A stretch of DNA of 64,000 nt from Pacificispira sp033344895 (lineage in GTDB: Bacteria; Pseudomonadota; Alphaproteobacteria; UBA8366; Aestuariispiraceae). This document shows, piece after piece, positions 16,224-25,383 of the stretch. The notes under the pieces were generated by a model. That model had not been told where the DNA came from. It ran no database searches and saw only the letters and a program-made list of their open reading frames with translations. The translations under genes and the position numbers were made by a program. How positions within the stretch are numbered: position 1 is the stretch's first letter; each line of letters starts with the position of its first letter. The stretch lies in NCBI GenBank assembly GCA_965229685.1, contig OZ245920.1, positions 2,790,001-2,854,000 of the forward strand, in the 5' to 3' direction.

Positions 16224-18929
16224 TCAACCCAGAACCCGGTTCCACCAGCCGCGTTTCTTCGGCTGGGACGGGGTGTCGTCGTTCCCGGCCTCAGCCGCGT
16301 CAGACGACTCTTCCGCTGCCGGTTCCGCACTGTCATCGGATGGTGCGGCTTCGGGCTTCGGCGGCTCAGGGGCCGGCTCGGGGCTTGGTTCGGGGGACTC
16401 CGAGGGCGCGTCGCTGTTGGCGGCGGCCGGGACATCGACCTGTTCCGCCGGTTCAGCGGGTTCCGGCTTGGCCGCAGCGGCCTTCTTGCGGGAACGACGC
16501 GGACGTTTCGGCTTCTCTTCCGATTCGGCCTTGGCCGCTTCCGGATCGGAGACCACGGCATCCACGGCTTCCGCTGCAGCCGGCTTCGCAGCGGCGGCCT
16601 TCTTGCGGGACCGGCGTGGACGCTTCGCTTTCGCTTCCGCCGGCTTCTCTTCTGCCGGTTCGTCCGAAGCATCCGCCTTGTCCGAAGACGGCTCGACAGC
16701 TTCCGGCGACTTGGCCTCTGCCGTTTCCTCGCCGGTTTCCGTCACGGTCTCCGTGGCGGCAACGTCCGTATCTCCGTCATCCCCCGCCTCACCGGATTGG
16801 GCCTCACCGGATTGGACGTCATCGGACTGGGAGTCTTCCGACTGTGCGTCACGACGACGACCGCGGCTGCGACGGCGCCGTTTCGGCTTCGTTTCCTCAC
16901 CGCCCTCGTCGGCCGCATTGTCATCGGTCTGGCCCGCGTCCCCCTCCGAATCGGCGGACTGTTCCTCACCGCCTTCGCCGGATTCCTGAGTACCATCCTC
17001 GTTGCGATTGCGTCCGCGTCGACGCCCGCCGCGACGGCCACGTTTACGGCGACGGCGACCACGGTCGTCCCCGCTGCCGCCCTCACCGTCAGACTGTTGA
17101 TCGCCCTCAGCGGATTCCTCGGCCTCCGACTCGTCTTCGACCTCCTCCGCATCCTGGATATTCTGATCTTCGTCATCCCGGCTGCGGCCACGACGACGAC
17201 CGCCGCGGCGACCACGACGCCGTGACCCGCGATCTTCGTCGCTGTCACCGCCCCGATTGCGTTCGCGATTGTCCTCAGTCTGGGCTGTCTGCTCCCCGCC
17301 TTCGCCTTCGATCGTGCCGGAGCGCTGAATTTCGAAGTTGGGCGGCAGCATTCCGTCGACCGCCTCGATCGTAACGGTGAAACCGTAGCGGCTCTCCATA
17401 TCGGTCAGCGCGGCGCGTTTGTGGTTCAGGATATAGAGGGCAACCGATCCCGGCACCTTGACCGTGATCTCGCTGGCACGACGGCGCAGCCCCTCTTCTT
17501 CCAGCGCCCGTGTCACCATCAACGCGGCCGATTCCGTCGACACGATATAGCCAACGCCGCCGCAGGTCGGGCAGGACTGGCTCATCGCTTCCAGCAGGCT
17601 GGGACGCAGCCGCTGGCGCGACATCTCCAGCAGCCCGAAGGCCGAAATCCGACCAACCTGAATCCGTGCCCGATCCCGGCGCAATGCCTCCTTGAGGCGA
17701 CGCTCAACCGCGTGATCGTTGCGGTTCTCGTCCATATCGATGAAGTCGATCACGATCAGACCGGCCAGATCGCGCAGACGCAACTGACGCGCCACTTCTT
17801 CGGCCGCTTCAAGATTCGTCTTGAGGGCGGTCTCTTCGATATGACGTTCGCGAGTCGCCTTGCCCGAGTTCACGTCGATCGCCACCAACGCCTCGGTCTG
17901 GTGGATAACGATGGATCCGCCGGAGCGCAGATGAACCGTCGAATCGTGGATCAGGGCCAGTTGCTGCTCGACCTGATAGCGGTGGAACAGCGGGATACCC
18001 TGCTCGTCCTTGTAGGGCTGAACCTTCTTAGCGTGGCTGGGAATTAGCGCGCGCATGAAGTCCTTGGCGACGCGATATCCCTCATCCCCGGCGACCAGGA
18101 CCTCCTCGATGTCCTTGGTGTAGAGATCTCGGATCGCCCGCTTCACCAGGCTGCCTTCTTCATGGATCAGGCTGGGCGCCGTCGATTCCAGGGTCCGTTC
18201 GCGAATTTCATCCCACAGCCGCATGATGTAGTCGAAGTCGCGCTTGACCTCGGCCTTGGAGCGTTCCGCCCCGGCGGTACGCAGGATGACGGCCATACCT
18301 TCCGGAACACTGAGTTCCGACAGGATGGATTTCAGGCGCTTGCGGTCCTGAACATTGGCGATCTTTCGGCTGACCCCGCCGCCGCGCGACGTGTTGGGCA
18401 TCACCACGCAGTACCGGCCGGCCAGCGACAGATAAGTCGTCAGCGCCGCCCCTTTGGTGCCGCGTTCTTCCTTGACCACCTGCACCAGCATGACCTGCCG
18501 GCGCTTGATCACTTCCTGGATCTTGTACTGACGACGCAGGCGCGGACGGCGGCGTGCCGCTTCCTCAACCGCTTCGTCGACGCCTTCTCCGGCGCCCATA
18601 TCCTCGACACCGTCGCCGGCCTCACCATTGACGTCGTCCTCATCGGCATCGACGTCTTCGACCAGCTCTTCCCGGTCCGAGACCGGAATACGGTAATAGT
18701 CGGGATGAATTTCCGAAAAGGCCAGGAAGCCGTGGCGATTGCCGCCATATTCCACGAACGCCGCCTGCAGCGAAGGCTCCACCCGCGTCACTTTCGCGAG
18801 GTAGATATTGCCCTTTATCTGCTGTTTTGTGGTGGTTTCGTAGTCGAATTCCTCAAGCCGGTTGCCGCTGACGACCGTCACCCGGGTTTCTTCCGGATGG
18901 GTCGCATCTATTAACATGCGTCTTGTCAT
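16224..18929 (-). CDS. rne: Ribonuclease E (RNase E/G family)
   Basis: RNase E is the endonuclease at the core of the mRNA degradosome. The 901-residue product has an S1 domain (GNIYLAKVTRVEPSLQAAFV) interrupted at about residues 88-125 by an acidic insert (EELVEDVDADEDD and onward). The catalytic DNase-I-like part contains VAIDVNSGKATRER and VIDFIDMDENRN, and the zinc-link is CPTCGG. After residue 540 the tail is low complexity: Arg/Gly/Asp-rich, then Lys/Arg/Ala blocks (RPRRSRKKAAAAKP occurs twice), ending PKKRGWWNRVLG. The tail probably scaffolds RNA and partner proteins. An AGGAG lies 4 bases before ATG 18929. A terminator follows the gene. Confidence 0.95.
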   Translation of the reverse strand: MTRRMLIDATHPEETRVTVVSGNRLEEFDYETTTKQQIKGNIYLAKVTRVEPSLQAAFVEYGGNRHGFLAFSEIHPDYYRIPVSDREELVEDVDADEDDVNGEAGDGVEDMGAGEGVDEAVEEAARRRPRLRRQYKIQEVIKRRQVMLVQVVKEERGTKGAALTTYLSLAGRYCVVMPNTSRGGGVSRKIANVQDRKRLKSILSELSVPEGMAVILRTAGAERSKAEVKRDFDYIMRLWDEIRERTLESTAPSLIHEEGSLVKRAIRDLYTKDIEEVLVAGDEGYRVAKDFMRALIPSHAKKVQPYKDEQGIPLFHRYQVEQQLALIHDSTVHLRSGGSIVIHQTEALVAIDVNSGKATRERHIEETALKTNLEAAEEVARQLRLRDLAGLIVIDFIDMDENRNDHAVERRLKEALRRDRARIQVGRISAFGLLEMSRQRLRPSLLEAMSQSCPTCGGVGYIVSTESAALMVTRALEEEGLRRRASEITVKVPGSVALYILNHKRAALTDMESRYGFTVTIEAVDGMLPPNFEIQRSGTIEGEGGEQTAQTEDNRERNRGGDSDEDRGSRRRGRRGGRRRGRSRDDEDQNIQDAEEVEDESEAEESAEGDQQSDGEGGSGDDRGRRRRKRGRRGGRRRGRNRNEDGTQESGEGGEEQSADSEGDAGQTDDNAADEGGEETKPKRRRRSRGRRRDAQSEDSQSDDVQSGEAQSGEAGDDGDTDVAATETVTETGEETAEAKSPEAVEPSSDKADASDEPAEEKPAEAKAKRPRRSRKKAAAAKPAAAEAVDAVVSDPEAAKAESEEKPKRPRRSRKKAAAAKPEPAEPAEQVDVPAAANSDAPSESPEPSPEPAPEPPKPEAAPSDDSAEPAAEESSDAAEAGNDDTPSQPKKRGWWNRVLG

Positions 18930-19634
18930 ATACTCCTACCTCGGCGGTTCCGGTCCCGATCGGGCGGCCCGCCGGCAGCCGTTGTGCGAGCGCGACCGCT
19001 GCCGTTCCGCGCCGGTAACGGCCGGATCGGGAGGGACGTGCGCCGAATGCCGCGCGCGCCATGGGCGCGCCCGGGGTCGGTGTGCAAATGCTCGCTGGTT
19101 TCATCATATCGCTTGCGCGTCTCGAATAATCATGTCCTGTGTCCGGCACTCTCGACCCCCGTCGCATGACCCCGAAATTTTGGAGCACGACAACGGGCCG
19201 GCGGCGCCGAAAATCTCTTCCCGACGCCCAGAAACCTTCTTTTAGAAAAGTTCATGTACGCCGTGTGGCGGAGTGTCTCGCCTGGCGGCATCCGTCGCGC
19301 CGACCCTGCCCGCAATTGGACAGGCGGAACGCTGAGTTCCGGATGACCGCCCCCGCATCCGTCCCGCATTTAAAATTCGACGCACGGCGCGCCCTTTCTT
19401 CCGGCGCTGCCGCTCGCCCCCTGCGGTGGACACGAAACGGACTCTCTCGACGGCTAGACTATCTGCCGCGCGGTTCTTTAACAACGCAATTCACGCACCA
19501 ATTTCAGAAAGTTCTTCCAAACCGGCCGACGGGGCAGGTGTTGCGCGGTTCGCCTTTGAGTTTTCCCGCGACTCAGGCCATAGATGCTCCGTACGGGCGC
19601 ACGGAATGGCAGCGCAGGCGAAGGCACGGTGCTT
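18930..19634. other. 705-bp gap between divergent rne and amiC; probable rne leader
   Basis: No gene could be supported here. Short frames on both strands lack family resemblance and ribosome sites. The rne side, to about 19110, is very GC-rich with many self-complementary runs, for example GGGCGCGCCC near 19060. A TATGAT hexamer on the minus strand (19108-19103) could be a -10 for rne with a leader near 170 bases, but I see no good -35. Long, structured rne leaders mediate feedback in other bacteria; here that is inference. The amiC side has no clear promoter. Confidence 0.5.
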
Positions 19635-20876
19635 ATGCCCAAAGGTATCCGGATCGAGCGCATCCTTCGGATTGCCGCGTTTCTGACGCTGGCGATCGGA
19701 ATGGCGCTGATGACCGGCGCGACTGTTCGCGCCGAAGGACCGGTGCTGTCCGACGCCCGGATCGGAGTGCATGACGGCCAGACGCGCTTCGTTCTGGAGT
19801 TCACCCAAAGCGTCCCCTACAAGATTTTCACGCTGGCCGGCCCGGACCGGGTCGTTATCGATCTGCCTTCCGTCGACTGGCGCGGACCGAAATCTGGTCA
19901 GGCCGGCGGGCGCGGGCTGATCAGCGGCTATCGACACGGCCTGTTCAAGCCGGGCATCACCCGTGTCGTCATCGATCTTGCTGCCCCCGCCTCCGTATCG
20001 AAGCATTTCGTGCTTGGCGCGGGCGGCGGCGCAGGCCCACGGGTCGTGGTCGACCTCGCCCCCGCCGTCCGCACCGTGCAGAGCGCCGAACCCGAGGAAT
20101 CGCCGAGTTGGGCCGCCTATGCGTCCGAACTGTCGCGCAACGCCCCTGCCACGACAGCCGCCGCCACGCCGACCGACTCCTCCAAGCGGATCATCGTGAT
20201 CGATCCCGGTCATGGCGGTGTTGACCCGGGTGCCATTGGTGCCAGTGGCATCTATGAGAAGAAAGTAGTTCTTTCTTTTGCGAAGACGCTGCAAGCCGCC
20301 CTTGAAGGCACGGGCCGCTACGACGTGGTGATGACTCGCGACCGGGACATCTTCATTCCGCTACGCGACCGATATCAGGTGGCACATTCGGTCGATGCCG
20401 GACTGTTCCTGTCGATCCACGCGGATTCCCACAACAGCGCCAATCTGCGCGGCCTCTCCGTCTACACCCTGTCCGACAAGGCTTCCGACAAAGAGGCCGA
20501 GGCGCTGGCCAAGAAGGAGAACCTTTCGGACGTGCTGGCAGGGACCGATCTGACCGGCTACGAGGCGGACGTGACCTCGATCCTGATCAGCCTTGCCCAG
20601 CAGAGCGTGAAGCAGAGCAGCGCCCTGTTCGCCGAAACGCTGGTCGACGAAATGAAGAAATCGGTCAAGCTGCTGCGCAATCCACATCGCTTTGCCGGTT
20701 TTGCAGTGCTGAAATCCCCGAATGTCCCGTCGGTCCTCATCGAATTGGGCTATCTGTCGAACCGAACCGATGAGGCGAACCTGATGTCCGAGGCCCAGCG
20801 CCGGAAAATGGCGGCCAGCATGGTTCAGGCGATCGACCTCTATTTTGATCGCAAGGAAGCCCTCGAACGTTCGTGA
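19635..20876 (+). CDS. amiC: N-acetylmuramoyl-L-alanine amidase (AmiC-like, AMIN + Amidase_3)
   Basis: This periplasmic zinc amidase cleaves peptidoglycan at septa during cell separation. The 413-residue product has a signal peptide (RILRIAAFLTLAIGMALMTG, then TVRAEG). An AMIN domain follows (DGQTRFVLEFTQSVPYKIFT, DRVVIDLPSVDW), which targets the septum. After a Pro/Thr-rich linker comes the Amidase_3 domain with VIDPGHGGVDPGA, EKKVVL, FLSIHADSH and VLIELGYLSN, which hold the zinc His/Glu and catalytic Glu. The ATG at 19635 was chosen because it sits right at the signal peptide; an upstream ATG at 19584 adds 17 unrelated residues. It precedes the PBP1A gene in the same direction. Confidence 0.93.
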   Translation: MPKGIRIERILRIAAFLTLAIGMALMTGATVRAEGPVLSDARIGVHDGQTRFVLEFTQSVPYKIFTLAGPDRVVIDLPSVDWRGPKSGQAGGRGLISGYRHGLFKPGITRVVIDLAAPASVSKHFVLGAGGGAGPRVVVDLAPAVRTVQSAEPEESPSWAAYASELSRNAPATTAAATPTDSSKRIIVIDPGHGGVDPGAIGASGIYEKKVVLSFAKTLQAALEGTGRYDVVMTRDRDIFIPLRDRYQVAHSVDAGLFLSIHADSHNSANLRGLSVYTLSDKASDKEAEALAKKENLSDVLAGTDLTGYEADVTSILISLAQQSVKQSSALFAETLVDEMKKSVKLLRNPHRFAGFAVLKSPNVPSVLIELGYLSNRTDEANLMSEAQRRKMAASMVQAIDLYFDRKEALERS

Positions 20877-21002
20877 CGCGCCCCTTGTGCCAGGTCGGCG
20901 GTCCGTGCCGCAATTGCGTCATGGAATCGCCCTACCGCTTCCTATAGTTTAGGAGATGCTGGAAAAGTTCCGGCCCTATGAGTGTAACCGGTTGAGACGA
21001 TT

Positions 21003-23567
21003 ATGCGATTTGTCAGGCGTGCCTTCCTTTATCTGTTCTTTCTGGGTCTGCTGGCCGGTGTGGTCGGTGTCGGCACGGTCGGCTGGGCGTTCTGGGAATA
21101 CGGAAAGGATCTGCCGGACTACAAGTATCTGGCGGATTACGAGCCGCCGACATCGACACGTGTCCATGCCGGGGACGGGCGGCTGCTGGCCGAATTTGCG
21201 GTCGAATCCCGCGTCTTCGTGCCGATCGAGGCCATTCCCCGCCGCGTAACCCAGGGGTTCATCGCCGCCGAAGATCAGCATTTCTACGAGCATTTCGGCG
21301 TCGACCTGCAGGCGCTCATGCGGGCCGTCGTCACCAACGTCGTCCATTACATCCAGGGCCGCCGGGTCATCGGGGCTTCGACCATTACCCAGCAGGTCGC
21401 CAAAAACTTCCTGCTGACCAATGAAGTGTCGATCAAGCGCAAGATCCGTGAAGCGATCCTGGCGCTTCGTATCGAGCGGGCGATGGACAAGAACCGGATT
21501 CTCGAGCTTTACCTCAATGAGATCTATCTGGGGTATCGCTCTTATGGGGTTGCCGCGGCGGCGCTGAACTATTTCGACAAGAGCCTGGACGAACTGACGG
21601 TGGCCGAAATCGCCTATCTGGCCGCCCTGCCCAAGGCACCGAACAACTACCATCCGATCCGGCGCCGCGAAGCCGCCGTCGCGCGGCGCAACTGGGTTGT
21701 CGGGCGGATGCTGGAAGAAGGCTTCATCACCGGCGAAGAGGCCGCGATGGCACGCGCGGCGCCTCTGGACGTGAAGACCCATCTGGCGGCGGATTTGGTT
21801 GATGCGGGATATTTTCTGGAAGAGGTACGGCGTGAACTGGACGACCGCTTCGGTGAAAGGGGACTTTACGAGGGCGGCCTATCCGTTCGGACGACCCTGG
21901 ACCCGGTCCTGCAGGAATATGCCCGCGCCGCGCTGCGCGACGGGCTGATCGCCTATGACCGGCGCCATGGCTATCGCGGTCCGATCGGTCGGGTCGGCGA
22001 GAACGAGCCATGGCATCCCGCGCTCACGGCCTTCGAGAAACCGAAAGGGGCGCTGGACTGGCAGATCGCCGCGGTCCTGAAAGTCGACCGGGACTCCGCC
22101 GAAATCGGACTGCCGGATGGATCGACGGGCACACTGCCCCTGGCGGAATTGCGCTGGGCCCGCAAGCCGAACAATGACGAACGCCGTACGGTCGGCCCGT
22201 CGATCGGCAAGGTCGGGGATGTCCTCAGCGAGGGCGATATCATCCTGGTCGAACCGGTGCGCGAGGGCGCCCCGGCCAAGGACGGCGAACCGCCGGTCGA
22301 ATATCCCGAAGGCACCTTCGCCCTGCGCCAGATTCCGGAAGTGAACGGCGCGATTGTCGCGATGGACCCGCATACCGGCCGTGTCCTGGCCATGAGCGGC
22401 GGCTGGAGCTTCGAGACCAGCCAGTTCAACCGGGCGACGCAGGCCTATCGTCAGCCGGGCTCATCCTTCAAACCCTTCGTCTATCTGACAGCGCTGGAGA
22501 ATGGATACACCCCGGCGACCATCATCCTGGACGCCCCCTTTGTGATTGATCAGGGCGAAGGGCTGGGAAAATGGAAGCCATCCAACTTCTCCCGGGAATT
22601 CTATGGCCCGTCCCCGATGCGCATCGGGATTGAGAAGTCCCGCAACCTCATGACGGTCCGGCTGGCGCAGGCAATCGGCATGGATAAGGTGTCCGAAACC
22701 GCAGAGCGTTTCGGCATCAAGGAGGCCATGCCGGCTCAGCTCGCCATGGCCCTGGGTTCCGCCGACGTCTTGCTGATCGACATGGTATCGGCCTATGCGG
22801 CGCTGGTGAACGGCGGCAAGAAGATCACACCGACGCTGATTGACCGCATCCAGAACCGGAACGGCAAGACGGTCTTCCGCCATGACGACCGTCCGTGCGA
22901 AGGCTGCGATGTGCCTTACTGGGACAATCAGCCGGTACCGGAACTGCCGGACACCCGTCCGCAGATCACCGACCCGGCCTCCGCCTACCAGATCGTCACC
23001 ATGCTGGAAGGCGTAGTTCAGCGCGGCACCGGCCGCCGCATCGCGGAACTGGGCAAGCCCCTTGGCGGCAAGACCGGCACGACCAACGATTCCAAGGACA
23101 GCTGGTTCATCGGCTTCTCGCCGGACCTTGCGGTCGGGGTTTTCATCGGTTTCGACAATCCGATCCCGCTGGGTTATCAGCCCTGGGGTGGACAAGAGAC
23201 CGGGTCCTCCGTGGCGGCACCGGTCTTCAAGACCTTCATGGCGGACGCGCTGGCGGACAAGCCGGCGATTCCGTTCCGGACGCCACCGGGTATCCGCATG
23301 GTCCGTATCGACGCAGAGACCGGGAAACTGGCGACCCCATCCAGCGGAAAGGTGATCACGGAGGCCTTCAAGGCAGGCACAGAACCGGGCTCTCAATCCA
23401 GCGCCGTATACATTTCCGGGACCAATGCGCCGGTCCTTCCCGTGGTTTCGGAAGACGGCACCTCGGTCAACGGTCAGGGCAGCGTCGATACATCGCCGGT
23501 TCCGGGCAGCATCCCCGACACCTCTGGCACGACCCAGCCACAGACCGCGCCGAGCGGCCTTTACTGA
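21003..23567 (+). CDS. mrcA: Penicillin-binding protein 1A (bifunctional transglycosylase/transpeptidase)
   Basis: This class A PBP polymerises and crosslinks peptidoglycan. The 854-residue product has an N-terminal membrane anchor (RAFLYLFFLGLLAGVVGVGT). The GT51 domain carries EDQHFYEHFGVD, STITQQVAKNFLL, RKIREAILALRIE and LELYLNEIYLG. An OB/ODD-like insert follows, then the transpeptidase with GSSFKPFVYL (catalytic Ser), SRNLMTVRLA (SxN) and GGKTGTTND (KTG). The tail is Ser/Thr/Pro-rich. A TATAGT hexamer at 20943-20948 may be its -10. Its neighbour amiC makes this a small envelope cluster. Confidence 0.96.
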   Translation: MRFVRRAFLYLFFLGLLAGVVGVGTVGWAFWEYGKDLPDYKYLADYEPPTSTRVHAGDGRLLAEFAVESRVFVPIEAIPRRVTQGFIAAEDQHFYEHFGVDLQALMRAVVTNVVHYIQGRRVIGASTITQQVAKNFLLTNEVSIKRKIREAILALRIERAMDKNRILELYLNEIYLGYRSYGVAAAALNYFDKSLDELTVAEIAYLAALPKAPNNYHPIRRREAAVARRNWVVGRMLEEGFITGEEAAMARAAPLDVKTHLAADLVDAGYFLEEVRRELDDRFGERGLYEGGLSVRTTLDPVLQEYARAALRDGLIAYDRRHGYRGPIGRVGENEPWHPALTAFEKPKGALDWQIAAVLKVDRDSAEIGLPDGSTGTLPLAELRWARKPNNDERRTVGPSIGKVGDVLSEGDIILVEPVREGAPAKDGEPPVEYPEGTFALRQIPEVNGAIVAMDPHTGRVLAMSGGWSFETSQFNRATQAYRQPGSSFKPFVYLTALENGYTPATIILDAPFVIDQGEGLGKWKPSNFSREFYGPSPMRIGIEKSRNLMTVRLAQAIGMDKVSETAERFGIKEAMPAQLAMALGSADVLLIDMVSAYAALVNGGKKITPTLIDRIQNRNGKTVFRHDDRPCEGCDVPYWDNQPVPELPDTRPQITDPASAYQIVTMLEGVVQRGTGRRIAELGKPLGGKTGTTNDSKDSWFIGFSPDLAVGVFIGFDNPIPLGYQPWGGQETGSSVAAPVFKTFMADALADKPAIPFRTPPGIRMVRIDAETGKLATPSSGKVITEAFKAGTEPGSQSSAVYISGTNAPVLPVVSEDGTSVNGQGSVDTSPVPGSIPDTSGTTQPQTAPSGLY

Positions 23568-23577
23568 TCGGGCCGTC

Positions 23578-24408
23578 GTGAATTACCGACACGCGTTCCA
23601 TGCCGGCAATTTCGCCGATGTTCACAAGCATTGGATCCTGTCTCTTCTGCTGCGCCGGCTGGCCGCCAAGGACAAACCCTTCTTCGTCCTGGACAGCCAT
23701 GCCGGTGCGGGGTTCTACGATCTGGCGCGAGAGGAAACAGGCCGGACCGGTGAGGCCGCGAACGGTATCGGGCGCCTGATCGATCTCGACGAGCCCCCAC
23801 CGTCCCTTGGGCCCTATCTGGCCGCCATCCGGGGGCTGAACCCGGAGGGCGGACTGCGCTGGTATCCGGGATCGCCCTGGTTGATCAGCCATTTCCTGCG
23901 CCCGCAGGACCGGCTCGCGGCGGTCGAGGCGCATGAGGAGCAGTCGGCGCTGCTGCGGGCAACATTGCGCGATGCGCCCAATGCCCGGGCCTATGCCCGG
24001 GACGGATATGACGCCATTCCCTCGTTACTGCCGCCGAAGGAACGGCGCGGACTGACCCTGATCGATCCCCCCTATGAGGATCGAACGGAAGTGGCGCGCA
24101 TTGCAAAGGCCGTCGCGGATGGCATGAAACGGTTTGCCACGGGCAGTGTGGCCATCTGGTATCCGATCAAAACCCATATGCTGGGTGACGCCCTGGCGGA
24201 GGACCTGCCCCCCGCGGAACGCGGCCGTATTCGCTGCGAGATCTGGGTGCGCCCGACCGATCGAGAGGATGCCGGCCTGACCGGAAGCGGTGTCATCCTG
24301 TTGAACCCCGTCTGGCCCGTGCAGGACACGATCGCCGCGGAGCAGCCGGCCCTCGCCGCCCTGCTCGCGAAGGAGGACGGTGCCGGATCCCGCATTGTCT
24401 CCTTCTGA
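23578..24408 (+). CDS. rlmJ: 23S rRNA (adenine-2030-N6)-methyltransferase RlmJ
   Basis: RlmJ methylates A2030 of 23S rRNA using SAM. The 276-residue protein opens with VNYRHAFHAGNFADVHKHW, the standard start of the family. It has a SAM site FFVLDSHAGAGFYDL and the catalytic DPPY motif in LTLIDPPYEDR. The GTG at 23578 is 10 bases past the mrcA stop. The frame is open upstream, but there it lies inside mrcA. The internal segment RSGEEAANGIGR-like (ETGRTGEAANGIGRLID) also fits the family. Confidence 0.93.
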   Translation: MNYRHAFHAGNFADVHKHWILSLLLRRLAAKDKPFFVLDSHAGAGFYDLAREETGRTGEAANGIGRLIDLDEPPPSLGPYLAAIRGLNPEGGLRWYPGSPWLISHFLRPQDRLAAVEAHEEQSALLRATLRDAPNARAYARDGYDAIPSLLPPKERRGLTLIDPPYEDRTEVARIAKAVADGMKRFATGSVAIWYPIKTHMLGDALAEDLPPAERGRIRCEIWVRPTDREDAGLTGSGVILLNPVWPVQDTIAAEQPALAALLAKEDGAGSRIVSF

Positions 24409-24459
24409 GCCGACCGAATTGTATATTGCAGACTGACGTCCCTTGCCGGAGCATGAAAG

Positions 24460-25383
24460 ATGAGCCACCACGACGCCCCGGAGCCCGACTGCCACGGCGA
24501 TGACTGCCATCCGGTCGACCTGGTCATCGAACCGAAGATCCGGAACATCGGTGCCTTCGAAGTTCGCCGCGTTCTGCCGGTCGCACAACGTCGTTCCGTC
24601 GGCCCCTTTGTCTTCTTCGACCAGATGGGGCCAACGACCTTCGAGAACGGACAGTATCTCGATGTCGGACCGCATCCGCATATCGGGTTGTCGACCATCA
24701 CCTGGATGACCGAAGGGGAAATTCTGCACCGGGACAGCCTGGGATCCGTGCAGGCAATCCGGCCCGGCGACGTAAACTGGATGACAGCGGGCTCCGGCGT
24801 CGTGCATTCGGAGCGCTCTCCCGACAGCGAACGACGGGAGGGTGCGCGCGTCGCAGGCATCCAGGCCTGGATCGCACTGCCCGAAGCCGACCAGGAATGC
24901 GCCCCGTCCTTTCAGCATTACCCCGCCAATGAGATTCCCTGGATCGACCGCCCGGATGTGCGCGCCGCCCTGATTGTCGGCCACGCCTGGGGACTGGAAT
25001 CGCCGGTCGCCACCCCGACAGAGACCCTCTATGCCGACATCGACCTTTCGGCCGGTGCCACGCTGCAATTGCCGGACGAAACCCCGGAACGGGCGATTTA
25101 CGGGCTTGAGGGGGATTTCCAGCTCAACGGAACGGTCTTCGCAGCCGGCCAGATGCTCGTTCTGAAGCCAGGCGTCTCCGTGGCAGTGACGGCCGGCCCA
25201 GCCGGTGCGCGGATGATGCTGTGCGGCGGAGAACCGTTGGACGGGCCGCGCCACATGTACTGGAATTTCGTGTCCACGTCGAAAACACGGATCGAGGAGG
25301 CCAAGCGGGATTGGTCCCAGGGAAACTTTGGTTCCATCCCGGGCGAAGGGCCTGTCATTCCGCTGCCGGGAGAACGCGCCTGA
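24460..25383 (+). CDS. Pirin family protein
   Basis: This is a 307-residue bicupin of the pirin family. The N-terminal cupin holds the metal-site residues: DVGPHPHIGLSTITWM gives two His, with a further His and Glu in SGVVHSERSP. The blocks RRSVGPFVFFDQMGP and AIRPGDVNWMTAGSG are family hallmarks. The C-terminal cupin is less conserved. Some bacterial pirins act as quercetin dioxygenases and others modulate metabolism; the role here is open. The N-terminus carries an unusual His/Cys/Asp-rich leader (residues 3-17: HHD, DCHGDDCH), which might bind metal. Its 3' end overlaps the convergent HD-GYP gene by 29 bases. Confidence 0.92.
   Translation: MSHHDAPEPDCHGDDCHPVDLVIEPKIRNIGAFEVRRVLPVAQRRSVGPFVFFDQMGPTTFENGQYLDVGPHPHIGLSTITWMTEGEILHRDSLGSVQAIRPGDVNWMTAGSGVVHSERSPDSERREGARVAGIQAWIALPEADQECAPSFQHYPANEIPWIDRPDVRAALIVGHAWGLESPVATPTETLYADIDLSAGATLQLPDETPERAIYGLEGDFQLNGTVFAAGQMLVLKPGVSVAVTAGPAGARMMLCGGEPLDGPRHMYWNFVSTSKTRIEEAKRDWSQGNFGSIPGEGPVIPLPGERA

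Noticed and set aside
16061..17374. Plus-strand frame of 437 codons opposite the rne tail
   Set aside because: It is a Pro/Arg-rich mirror of the low-complexity RNase E tail.
19103..19132. Firm promoter call for rne at TATGAT (minus strand)
   Set aside because: The -10 is good, but no -35 is present at 17 or 18 bases, so I left it as a possibility within the gap entry.
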